From Orobanche coerulescens (Eukaryota > Streptophyta > Magnoliopsida > Lamiales > Orobanchaceae): a DNA stretch of 64,000 nucleotides. This document shows positions 21,297 to 31,618 of this stretch, piece by piece (position 1 is the stretch's first letter; each line of letters starts with the position of its first letter). Made by a program: the position numbers and the translations under genes. The DNA is taken from NCBI GenBank assembly GCA_033398695.1, contig CM065814.1, positions 107,882,501 through 107,946,500 on the forward strand. The letters run 5' to 3'. The notes below the pieces were generated by a model. That model had not been told where the DNA came from, ran no database searches, and saw only the letters and a program-made list of their open reading frames with translations.

Positions 21297-21859
21297 TAGC
21301 GCACGTTACGTACTCTTTCTAGCGCGCGCTAATTGAGTTCAGGTAGCGCACGCTACCACTCAGCATTAGCGCACGCTAATGTAATCCTGGCTGCAGTCCA
21401 GAAGGTACTGGACTGCAGGTGAGTTATTAGTAGCACACGCTACGAGCGGTAAGTAGCGCGCGCTAGTGGGTTGTAGTAGCGCACGCTAATAATTGCTCTA
21501 GCGCGCGCTAAGGACGGATCAGGTTGAGTCCAGTGGCTACTGGACTGCACTGGATTAATTTATAGCGCACGCTATGAGTTGTTTTTAGCGTACGCAATCG
21601 ATATTATAGCGCACGCTAAATATTAGTTGTAGCGCACGCTACCGAGGTCAGATCAGAGGACAGACGGTTTCTGAACTTCAGTACTGGACAACAATTTTTT
21701 AGCTAGCGCACGCTAACAATTGGAGTTAACGCACGCTATTGGGATAGAGTTAGCGCACGCTACCAGGTTGTGGCGTACGCTAACGGGTTAGCCAGAGTTC
21801 ACTGGAATGTTCATACAACTCGTTAGCGCACGCTAAATAGCAGGTCATAGCGTGCGCTA
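21297..21859. promoter_or_regulatory. Array of 18 palindromes TAGCG-YR-CGCTA upstream of the TATA box
   Basis: Starts at 21297, 21320, 21344, 21367; 21431, 21454, 21477, 21499; 21563, 21586, 21607, 21630; 21704, 21727, 21751, 21771; 21824, 21848. Thirteen have perfect arms. The centre is CA in 12, CG in 3, TA in 2 and TG in 1. Clusters of four at 20-24 base steps are separated by start-to-start gaps of 64, 64, 74 and 53. Each inter-cluster spacer holds a (T)ACTGGA motif. The position just before the core promoter suggests a binding-site array; the protein is unknown. Confidence 0.85.
21391..21418. repeat. Perfect 11-bp stem inverted repeat in the array spacer
   Basis: CTGCAGTCCAG (21391-21401), loop AAGGTA, CTGGACTGCAG (21408-21418). 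A weaker version in the next spacer (AGTCCAGT 21527-21534 / ACTGGACT 21539-21546) has an 8-bp stem and 4-base loop. Confidence 0.8.
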
Positions 21860-21870
21860 ATCTGGAGCAG

Positions 21871-21878
21871 TATATATT
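21871..21878 (+). promoter_or_regulatory. TATA box of the gypsy C 5' LTR
   Basis: TATATATT 11 bases after the last palindrome of the array. In the 3' LTR the site reads CTGTATATTGG (copy 1) or CTATATATTGG (copy 2). Confidence 0.6.
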
Positions 21879-23522
21879 GGACAGTTAGCTTGAGTTTCGT
21901 CATTTCCTCACTTCTCTTCGTTATTGAGCGATGTCGGGCGATTTCGGGCAACTTGGAGTGTTCTCGTCGAGCTGCTATCACCTATCATCATATTCAAGTC
22001 TTTGAGTTGGATTATCATCACTTCCTCATCTCCTTAACATCAAATCAAAGGTATTAGTCTCTTGGATCTAGAATTTCGAATTTTTGGGTTTTTCCTTCCG
22101 ATTTCTTCGTGTAAGCTTGGATTGTTGTTGGAATATATTAGATATGGATTATCTACCTTGGATAAATGTATTCCTACGGATTTAATGGCTATTTTGGGGA
22201 TTTATATCAAGAACCCTTGGGGTTGACTTTGGATTAATTGGGGATTTTCCGATTGATGTTGTTGTAATCTTGAATTGTGGATTCCTATTGGATTATTGAT
22301 ATCCTTGAAGTGTTTTTGATAGTTCGAAATACTCATTTTGGTGTTGGTTTCGATATATTCGGATCGATATTTTCAAGTTGTGTGGTTTGTTTCGTATTCG
22401 TTAGAATGCCCCAATGAGTTTGATTATCGTTGTATCGACTTTTGGGTTAGTCGTGTTTCGTTGCTTGATACGTGTATTGATCGGTTGTTGGTAATTATTG
22501 TTATTCAAGGTTGTTCGAGCGACCGGTATCTTGATTAGGACGTTGTTCGTGGAAGGACATTGTCATCGGTGTTGTGTAAGTTAATTCTTACTCGGTTAAA
22601 AGGATATTCATTCCTTTTGTTGTTGTTCATTCATAATCATATTCATTCATCATTGTATTAACCGTATTGAGACTTGTAATTGTCGAACAATCACTTCATT
22701 CACGAGGAATGACGGTTCCAATCATTTCATTGAGTTATCAATCACGTCACTATTATTTTCATCTCGGTGAGTCATGCTTGACCTTGTCGAATTATTATTC
22801 ATTGAAATTCATTGTGGTCATTCTCGCTCATATGACCGTTTGGGTTCATATTGCGTGGCCGGGTGTGGCTGTGTGGAATTTTTAGTCGGGCACACGATGG
22901 TCATGTATTGGGTTCACCGATACATTGGACCGTGCACACGGTAATGCTTTACTCCGTGAGACTAATTAGGTACAAGGACGGGTGTGTCCGGTCATTCGTC
23001 TTGTACACTTGCACAGAACATTACGGGCGTACTATGATACTCCTCTTCAGCGTAATTCATAATTAAAGATATTTCATAACTTCAGTTATATCATGATTGT
23101 GTATTTTCAACCCTTTAGGATTGTTGTTCTGTAATCGATTCCCGTTGGGATTTTGTTTTCGTGTCACGGCAAGGCAAAGGCACGGAAGAGCATGTTGACG
23201 GCGAGGAGTCCCTAGTAGGGGCCCTACCATTCCGTTGGTTTCAGTCATTTCAGTCATTTCCGTCATTTGTATTTTTCGCTGCAAATTCCGTTTGAAATGT
23301 TTATTTGTTCAGGGTGGTGTATTTTATCTCCATATAAAATATACTAGTATTCGGTATTGTCCTGGTGTGTTGTACTTAAACTCCTCATCGGAGTACTTGG
23401 TAATATAATGTGGTTCGGTACTACAATTATATTATTTAATTTATCATTTTAATTTGCCTGGTGGGTCCCAGTCGGGGATTCACGGCACTGTAATATCCGC
23501 CTAGTTTTGGGTGTTACAGAGT

Positions 23523-23534
23523 TGGTATCGGAGC
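23523..23534 (+). other. Primer-binding site of gypsy C
   Basis: TGGTATCGGAGC four bases after the LTR end, one difference from the initiator tRNA-Met primer site. Confidence 0.85.
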
Positions 23535-23986
23535 GTGGTTTTGAATACTACCCTCCAAGTCATGTCTCATTTGAAATCATCGTCATCAGACTAGTATCAT
23601 TGGACTTTCGCGTCACGTGTGACCTGTGCAAATGCCGAGCCAATCAGACCAAGAACTGTAAGATTTCTAACGCCATGGTATAATTTCTGGCAAGAATCAT
23701 TCATTCATAATTCATCAGTTAACAATCCTCAACCATCATTTTCATTTGACCAGGACGGTCATGTTAACTCGTTAATCACTCAATTCATTTCATTATTCAG
23801 TTGTTGATCAGGAAGATCAAATCATTAATCATGTTAACTTGTTCAAGATAATCATGTCACTTCAGTTAATCATTCATGTAATCACTGTGTTAGAGCGCGT
23901 ATGCTCATTTTCATCATCTCATGTCATAATCATAACGTGATATTCATGCGGGAAATATAATCATCATGTGACTTTCCTACTTCAGT
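23535..23986 (+). other. Gypsy C leader
   Basis: Untranslated sequence rich in TCATT/AATCAT motifs, with no supported frame. Gag begins at 23987. Confidence 0.65.
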
Positions 23987-25120
23987 ATGGAGAGGGCAAG
24001 AAGAGGACGTGGAGGACGAGGACGTGGAGGACGAGGCCGTGGAGCGGGCCGAATCCCAAGAGCTCGTGTGAATACACGTGCGAATGCGAGAAATAATGCT
24101 AATTCATCGAGCAGCGACGCTGCCACTCATTCACCTAGACGTGATCATTCACTATCGGGGAGTCGTACCCGGGACACAGCTTAGTCAGAAGCTGTCCGGG
24201 TTGACCCACTCGCTTTTATGCAGGGCATGATGGCCTAAATGACCCAGATGGCACAGCTGATGGAGACGATGCACAACTCAGTTAATCAAAATCAACAGGC
24301 TCCTCCCCCGCCTCCTCAGAGGCAAGAGAGGAACGTGAGCAGTATCATCGGCGACATTTCTCGCCAAAGGCCACCTACTTTTGAGGGCTCGTCTGAGCCG
24401 GCGGATATTGTTCATTGGCTCGAACACTTCGAGAAGCTATTTGCGATGGTAGAGTGTCCCGAAGGACACAAAGTTTCAGTTGCGGCTTACTATCTGGGTA
24501 AGAGCGCTCATTCTTGGTGGTTGTCGTTGAAGCCCACCGAAGGATCATGTACTTGGGAGCAATTCAAGACTCTCATGATGGAGAGGTATTATCCGGCCCC
24601 ACTCAGAGAGGCCAAGCTGTCAGAATTACTCACCCCCGACCCCTCAGCAGACGAGGATGTTCTCGCCATTGCCGAGAAATTTCAGGAACTTCTTCCTTTC
24701 GCCTCATCCATCATTCATTCAGAGGCGGATAAAATCAAGTATTTCAAAGAAGAGGTCAAACCCCGTATGAGACTACAATTGCTTAATCATAATTGCACCA
24801 CGTTGGCGAATTCATTGAAAGCTCTCACCTATGAGCTTATCGCTAAGGAGATTGCTAAGCGGCAACCTTCATCTACTAGCAAGAAGTCCAAGAACCGTAA
24901 TCGATCGACGGCGGTGTGCCACTTTCAAGAAACCGCGTGCGGCTCGCTTTCGAGCGACCTCCGTGACATCTAAACTGCGGAATCTCGGCCTCGAGCGGCG
25001 GTTCAGCCATCACTGTTTTATCATGGGGATCTTGGTCATCTCAGTACCAAGTGTCCGAGATAGACTATCACGTGTCATAATTGTGGGATTGCTGGGCATA
25101 AGGCCCGTTTTTGCCGTAGG
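23987..25120 (+). pseudogene. Gypsy C gag with zinc knuckle region
   Basis: Start chosen at ATG 23987 because a strongly basic Arg/Gly-rich N-terminus follows (RRGRGGRGRG). TAG at 24182 and TAA at 24236 interrupt it; copy 2 reads CAA at the second site. The main frame (24239-24973) contains the Ty3-type Gag core: RPPTFEGSSEPADIVHWLEHFEKLF, VSVAAYYLGKSAHSWW and WEQFKTLMMERYYP. Gag would assemble the particle and bind RNA. After 24895 the frame is scrambled at CAG/CTG sites, so the CCHC knuckles are unreadable here; copy 2 (57895-58020) shows CFNCGDLGHLSTKC followed by a second CHNCGIAGHKARFC. Confidence 0.85.
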
Positions 25121-25770
25121 GACTCCAAACCTACTCAGACGTCATCTCAGGCCCCTAAGCAGTCAGCCGTTCAGAATCAGGCCACTCAATCAGCGTCGTT
25201 TAAAACGACAGGAGCGACTAAAGGTGGAGCCTATAGCCAGCAGACGGGAGCGTCCGGTGGCGGAACTAGCAAGCCCCGGATTTATGAGATAAAGAAGACC
25301 GATGATCCAGAGGCCCGAATGATCTCAGGTACACTCGATATTCTATCTCAACCTGTGTGTACCCTTTTTGATACTGGTGCATCACATTCATTCATTTTCG
25401 AGTCATGTTTGAGTAGACTACGTCTGGGTAGTGCTACTAGTTGTGAGCCTTATATCATTGGCCTACCTGATGGTAGACAAATTATCGGTAATCGTGAGAT
25501 TCAGAATTGTCTGATTCAGTTTCATGGTCGTGTATGGCCAGCGGACCTAATCGTAGTAGATTTGCCGAGGACGACGTCATCTTGGGTATTGATTGAATGG
25601 ATCATCATGATGCCATCACTAGTGTCCGTAAGCGTATGATCACTATCATTTCAGACGATGGGGTTGAATGTGTGTTTCAGGGAGGTAATCCCGGCTGTTC
25701 TGGTAAGGTCATTAATTTGATGAAAGCAGTGTGATTACTCAGTCAGGGATGTGTTGGTTATTGGTGCTAC
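25121..25770 (+). pseudogene. Gypsy C aspartic protease
   Basis: The frame 25319-25639 holds the retropepsin-type motif LFDTGASHSFI with the catalytic Asp, preceded by SGTLDILSQPVCT. The frame is lost after 25560 by a shift, and the downstream flap-region equivalent (ILGID-like in family members) is disrupted. In this family the protease is part of the Pol polyprotein and releases Gag and Pol products. The upstream link to gag is also frameshifted. Confidence 0.8.
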
Positions 25771-27240
25771 ATGACCAAAACCGAGAAATCATCAGTAATG
25801 TTGATGGATATTCCGGTAGTGAGGGAGTATGCCGACGTTTTTCCAGACGAGTTACCTGGTTTGCCTCCACAGAGAGATGTGGAATTCACGATTGAGTTGG
25901 AGCCTGGTACGTCTCCGATATCGAAGGCACCGTACCGGATGGCCCCGACCGAAATGCAGGAATTAAAGAACCAACTTGAGTAGTTATTCGAGAAGGGTTA
26001 TATTCGACCGAGTACGTCCCCGTGGGGAGCACCAGTGTTATTTGTCAAGAAGAAGGATGGTTCTTTTCGCTTGTGTATTGATTATCGGGAGTTGAACAGG
26101 GTGACGATCAAGAATAAGTATCCTTTACCCCGTATCGATGATCTTTTGGATCAACTTCAGGGAGCTTCAGTATTTTCCAAGATCGACTTAAGATCTGGAT
26201 ATCATCAGTTGCGGATTCGAGAGTCGGATATCGCGAGGACGGCGTTTCGAACACGCTATGGTCATAATGAGTTTGTGGTTATGCCGTTTGGATTGACTAA
26301 TGCACCTGCGGTATTCATGGAGTTAATGAATCGGGTTTTCATCGACTTTTTGGATCAGTTTGTTGTTGTCTTCATCGATGACATTTTGATTTATTCTCGT
26401 GACCGAGAGGAACACGAGTTTCACCTTCATCAAGTGCTCGACGTGTTGAGACGAGAACAACTTTATGGGAAGTTCTCCAAATGTGAGTTCTGGATGTCCG
26501 AAGTGATGTTTCTCGAACACGTAATTTCATCAGACGGAGTTCGGGTCGATCCTCAGAAGACGGAGGCTATTCGAGATTGGCTACCTCCGAAAAATGTTAA
26601 GGAAATCCGAAGTTTCCTCGGATTAGCGGGTTATTATCGGCGATTTGTGGAGGGATTTTCTAGAATCGCTCACCCCTTGACGAACCTTTTGCGAAAGGAT
26701 AAGAAATACACGTGGTCCGACGCGTGTCAGCGGAGTTTTGAGGAACTCAAGAGCCGGTTAATGTCAGCACCTGTACTTTCCTTGCCGCAGGGGACGGAAG
26801 GATTTGTGGTTTATAGTGATGCGTCCGGACAGGGTCTCAGATGTGTATTCATGCAGAATGGGAAGGTTATTGCTTATGCTTCACGGCAATTGAGACCTTA
26901 CGAGGTTAATTATCCGACTCACGACCTGGAGCTAGCAGCCGTGGTGTTCGCATTGAAGATTTGGCGTCATTATCTTTATGGCGTTACTTGTCAGATATTC
27001 ACCGATCATAAGAGTTTAAAGTATATATTTACTCAGAAGGAGTTAAATATGCGACAGAGGCGGTGGTTAGAACTAATCAAAGATTATGATATCGAGATCC
27101 TTTACCACCCGGACAAGGCGAACATTGTCGCCGACGCCTTGAGTCATAAGTCCGTTCAGGAGCAGATGCTTGCTCGTTTAATAGTTCAGAAGGAGCTTCA
27201 GCAGGAATTCCTTAGACCCGAGATCGAGGTCTGGCTTCAG
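25771..27240 (+). pseudogene. Gypsy C reverse transcriptase and RNase H
   Basis: The frame from 25771 carries the RT entry block (DVFPDELPGLPP, APYRMAPTE) and meets TAG at 25981. A 530-codon frame then runs from 26035 without a break: [51 protein letters not shown] and the catalytic VFIDD at 26368-26382. RNase H follows (VYSDASG near 26808, [37 protein letters not shown]). These catalytic motifs are intact, making this the best preserved enzyme in the window. Copy 2 (58890-59990) has a TAG at 59087 and a lost T near 59264. Confidence 0.92.
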
Positions 27241-28703
27241 CAAGTTCAGGGACAGCTTTGTATGTTAGAGATTTCATCGTCACTCGAGGAGGCAATCCGA
27301 GAGAATCAGAGTTCAAACCCTTCATTGTTGCGCATCCGTGAGGATGTGACTCAGGGGAAAGCCCCTGAATTTGTGGTCCACGAGGATGGACTTTTGAGGT
27401 TTAAGAATCGAATGTGCGTACCGGCGAATGACGAGTTGAAAAACTCGATTTTGATAGAAGCTCATGCTACCCCTTATTCTGTTCATCCGGGGTCTAGCAA
27501 GATGTACAAATACTTGAAACAGAATTACTGGTGGAGTAATATGAAGCGAGAAGTCGCAGAATTTGTTTCGAGATGCTTAACTCACAACAAGTTAAGATTG
27601 AACATCAGCGACCGGCGGGTATGCTGAAACCTCTTCCTATTCCCGAATGGAAGTGGGAAGACATTTCTATGGATTTCATCACGAGTTTGCCGACGAGTCG
27701 TCGTGGTATGAATACGATCTAGGTTATCGTGGACCGCTTAACTAAATCACCATTTCCTTGAGATCAAGGATACTTGGGGTCCCGAGAGACTTGCCCAGCT
27801 ATTCATCAAAGAGATAGTGAGACTACACAGTACTCTAAAAGTATCGTTTCCGATCATGACGGACGGTTTGTGTCTCATTTTTGGAAATCGATTCATCGTG
27901 CCATGGGAACTCGGCTTAATCTCGCATCGCCTTTCATCCTCGGTCAAGACGGCAATCGAGAGGACTATTCGGACATTAGAGGACATGTTGAGGGCATGCG
28001 TCCTCGATTGGAAAGACGATTGGGAAGCCCAACTACCATTGATCGAATTCACGTATAATAATAGTTGGCATGCTTCGATTAAGATGGCACCTTACGAGGC
28101 CTTGTATGGTCGTCGTTTTCGATCTCTGTTGTGTTGGGACGACCTATCAGAATCAATCGGCACCGAGCCCGATATGCTTATAGCCGCCCGTGAGAAGGTA
28201 GCTTTGATCGAGTCGCTTGTTGATGGCTCGAGTCGGCGAAATCTTATGCAGATAATCGTCGTCGACCACTATAGTTCGAGACGGGTGACCACGTTTTGGT
28301 CAAGGTATCCCCGAGTCGAGGTATTTTCCGTTTTGGAAAACGGGGGAAGTTGAGTCCGAGATTCATTGGACCGTTTGAGATTTTGGATCGAGTAGGCGAG
28401 TTAGCTTATCGATTGGCTTTACCTCCGACTTTGAGCCGAATTCATAATGTATTTCACGTCTCCCAGTTGCGGAAGTATGTTGCCGACCCGAGTCACATAC
28501 TTCAATTTGACAAAATCGAGATCGCGGATGATCATTCGTATGAGGAGCGTCCCGTATGAATTTTAGAGCGGCGAATCAAACAGTTGAGAAATAAGACGAT
28601 TCCTTTGGTTAAAATTCAGTGGTCTAGACACGGAGTCGAAGAGACTACTTGGGAAACCGAAGATAGTATGCGAGAGAGTTATCCCGAGTTGTTTGACCCT
28701 TAG
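27241..28703 (+). pseudogene. Gypsy C integrase and chromodomain-like C-terminus
   Basis: The integrase zinc-binding region (27400-27590) lies in the RT frame, but the CxxC end is altered near 27580 and the frame is lost. TAG at 27719 stands where family members have Trp (before VIVDRLTK). The catalytic core around 27840-28000 is scrambled in this copy; copy 2 (60600-61166) keeps SDHDGRF and SDGQSERT there. The C-terminal frame 28296-28559 has [24 protein letters not shown] and [12 protein letters not shown]. After a stop at 28557, a chromodomain-like tail ends at the stop 28701-28703. Chromodomains in this group are thought to guide insertion to heterochromatin. Confidence 0.85.
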
Positions 28704-28724
28704 TTTCGGGGACAAAACTCTTTT

Positions 28725-28737
28725 AAGGGAGGGTGTA
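28725..28737 (+). other. Polypurine tract of gypsy C
   Basis: AAGGGAGGGTGTA immediately before the 3' LTR. Confidence 0.8.
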
Positions 28738-31175
28738 TGTAATACCCGGTTGTAATTCAGTAATTATCATTCAGTATTTATCATTCAGAAATTTTCACTC
28801 GTTAATGATCGTTTGTCACTCTTATTCAATCATGGTATTCATCGTTCAGAGTAATTGTATCGTGTATCAATCGTCGTTCATCACTAATCTAATTGGAGTT
28901 CCGTGTCGTGTGTATCATCATTGTCATTTTCATTGTGGGCTGTGCGTGAGGAGTAGCGCACGCTACGTACTCTTTCTAGCGCGCGCTAATTGAGTTCAGG
29001 TAGCGCACGCTACCACTCAGCATTAGCGCACGCTAATGTAATCCTGGCTGCAGTCCAGAAGGTACTGGACTGCAGGTGAGTTATTAGTAGCGCACGCTAC
29101 GAGTGGTAAGTAGCGCGCGCTAGTGGGTTGTAGTAGCGCACTCTAATAATTGCTCTAGCGCGCGCTAAGGACGGATCAGGTTGAGTCCAATGGCTACTGG
29201 ACTGCACTAGATTAATTCATAGCGCACGCTATGAGTTGTTTTTAGCGTACGCAATCGATATTATAGTGCATGCTAAATATTGGTTGTAGCGCACGCTACC
29301 GAGGTCAGATCAGAGGACAGACGGTTTCTGAACTTCAGTACTGGACAGCAGATTTTTAGCTAGCGCACGCTAACAATTGGAGTTAGCGCACGCTATTCGG
29401 ATAGAGTTAGCACATGTTACCAGGTTGTGGCGTACGCTAACGGGTCAGCCAGAGTTCACTGGAATGTTCATACAACTCGTTAGCGCACGCTAAATAGCAG
29501 GTCATAGCGTGCGCTAATCTGGAGCACTGTATATTGGACAATTAGCCTGAGTTTCGTCATTTCCTCACTTCTCTTCGTTTTTGAGCGACGTCGGGCAATT
29601 TCGGGCGACTTGGAGTGTTCTCTTTGAGATGCTATCACCTATCATCATATTCAAGTCTTTGAGTTGGATTATCATCACTTCCTCATCTCCTTAACATCAA
29701 ATCAAAGGTATTAATCTCTTGGATCTAGAATTTCGAATTTTTGGGTTTTTCCTTCCGATTTCTTCGTGTAAGCTTGGATTGTTGTTGGAATATATTAGAT
29801 ATGGATTATCTACCTTGGATAAATGTATTCCTACGGATTTAATGGCTATTTTGGGGATTTATATCAAGAACCCTTGGGGTTGACTTTGGATTAATTGGGG
29901 ATTTTCCGATTGATGTTGTTGTAATCTTGAATTGTGGATTCCTATTGGATTATTGATATCCTTGAAGTGTTTTTGATAGTTCGAAATACTCATTTTGGTG
30001 TTGGTTTCGATATATTCGGGATTGGATATTTTCGAAGTTGTGTGGTTTGTTTCGTATTCGTTAGAATGATGAGTTTGATTATCGTTGTATCGACTTTTGG
30101 GTTAGTCGTGTTTCGTTGCTTGATACGTGTATTGATCGGTTGTTGGTAATTATTGTTATTCAAGGTTGTTCGAGCGACCGGTATCTTGATTAGGACGTTG
30201 TTCGTGGAAGGACATTGTCATCGGTGTTGTGTAAGTTAATTCTTACTCGGTTAAAAGGATATTCATTCCTTTTGTTGTTGTTCATTCATAATCATATTCA
30301 TTCATCATTGTATTAACCGTATTGAGACTTGTAATTGTCGAACAATCACTTCATTAACGAGGAACGACGATTCCAATCATTTCATTGAGTTATCAATCAC
30401 GTCACTATTATTTTCATCTCGGTGAGTCATGCTTGACCTTGTCGAATTATTATTCATTGAAATTCATTGTGGTCATTCTCGCTCATATGACCGTCTGGGT
30501 TCATATTGCGTGGCCGGGTGTGGCTGTGTGGAATTTTTAGTCGGGCACACGATGGTCATGTATTGGGTTCACCGATACATTGGACCGTGCACACGGTAAC
30601 GCTTACCTCTGTGAGACTAATTAGGTACAAGGACGGGTGTGTCCGGTCATTCGTCTTGTACACTTGCACAGAACATTACGGGCGTACTATGATACTCCTC
30701 TTCAGCGTAATTCATAATTAAGGATATTTCATAACTTCAGTTATATCATGATTGTGTATTTTCAACCCTTGAGGATTGTTGTTACGTATGGCGGCCGTTG
30801 GGGGATTTTGTTTTCAGGTCACGGCAAGGCAAAGGCACGGAAAGAGCATGTTGACGGCGAGGAGTTCCAGTGATACTAGTAGGGGGCTCCAGTCATTCCG
30901 TTGGTTTCAGTCATTTCCGTCATTTGTATTTTCCGCTGCAAATTCCGTTTGAAATGTTTATTTGTTCAGGGTGGTGTATTTTATCTCCATATAAAATATA
31001 CTAGTATTCGGTATTGTCCTGGTGTGTTGTACTTAAACTCCTCATCGGAGTACTTGGTAATATAATGTGGTTCGGTACTACAATTATATTATTTAATTTA
31101 TCATTTTAATTTGCCTGGTGGGTCCCAGTCGGGGATTCACGGCACTGTAATATCCGCCTAGTTTGGGGTGTTACA
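28738..31175 (+). repeat. Gypsy C 3' LTR
   Basis: TGTAATACCC to GTGTTACA, the same length as the 5' LTR, followed by TTGGA (31176-31180). It has a set of differences from the 5' LTR that are shared with 61616-64000. Confidence 0.93.
28954..29516. promoter_or_regulatory. Palindrome array in the gypsy C 3' LTR
   Basis: The same 18 positions as the 5' array (offset 7,657). More units are eroded than in the 5' LTR, for example TAGTGCATGCTA and TAGCACATGTTA, mostly C-to-T or G-to-A changes at CpG. Confidence 0.85.
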
Positions 31176-31180
31176 TTGGA
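31176..31180. repeat. Target-site duplication of gypsy C (right)
   Basis: TTGGA, identical to 21076-21080. Confidence 0.9.
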
Positions 31181-31618
31181 TGCCTTCGGTTGGAGCAAAT
31201 TTTATCCCTAGAAACCTGATAGGTTGCCAGATAAGATTCAATTGTGAAACTAATTTGCGTCGATGGTATAAACTTAACTTGTTCACGAACCATAGAAACC
31301 GTATAGGTTGAGGAGAGTGAACAAGGGGAAAAAGAAGATCTAATCATCCATTAGATGGGTTGGTGTTGGACACCACTTTATGAAAATTAATAGACTAGAA
31401 ACCTGTTCAGTTGCCCTCTATTAAGATTTATAAAGAACTCGATCACCACTATGAAGTAGAGCGATGATACTTCGGAATTCATATGGGAGTGTGTTGTTCA
31501 GATAAAAATAGTGGGAGCTGGGTAACAAGAATAGAAAAGACCTTAATTCTATACTCAGATCATAACTAACGAGTCACTAAATTAATCTGTCGTACTTAAT
31601 GCAGACATAACTCTCAAT
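31181..31618 (+). other. Copia A' leader, second part
   Basis: Continues the leader after the gypsy C insertion (TGCCTTCGGTTGGAGC) and matches 10975-11412 in inverted orientation. No reading frame is supported. Confidence 0.75.

Larger units (their letters stand above)
21081..23518 (+). repeat. Gypsy C 5' LTR
   Basis: Matches 28738-31175 along its full length. The first bases read TATAATACCC instead of TGTAATACCC (G to A at 21082); copy 2 keeps TG. It ends GTGTTACA. It holds the palindrome array (21297-21859) and a TATA box. Open frames further inside (22338-23066) recur in all C LTRs but have no homology I recognise and are not called genes. Confidence 0.93.
21081..31175 (+). mobile_element. 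Gypsy element C: complete chromovirus-type LTR retrotransposon
   Basis: 10,095 bases with two 2,438-base LTRs, a 5-bp target duplication (TTGGA), tRNA-Met-type primer-binding site, gag, protease, RT, RNase H, integrase and a polypurine tract in Ty3/gypsy order. Pol ends in a segment resembling the chromodomain of plant chromoviruses (PLVKIQWSRHGVEE..TWE..., YPELF). The long LTRs and chromodomain would fit the Tekay/Del group, but that is an inference. It interrupts the A' leader. The coding region is broken by stops and frameshifts. Confidence 0.93.

Noticed and set aside
21297..21859. CRISPR-like array (short repeats with spacers)
   Set aside because: Repeats are 12-bp palindromes with unequal spacing and no unique equal-length spacers, inside a plant LTR with TATA box and TSD; no Cas genes.
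22338..23066. Recurring 66-72 codon reading frames inside the gypsy C LTRs as possible extra genes
   Set aside because: They recur only because the LTR is repeated four times, have no recognisable domain, and one differs between LTR copies by indels.
24901..25000. Real accelerated divergence or gene-conversion tract in gypsy C gag
   Set aside because: The changes are short edits at CAG/CTG in one copy or the other, and the other copy reads as a normal Gag; sequencing error is the simpler explanation.
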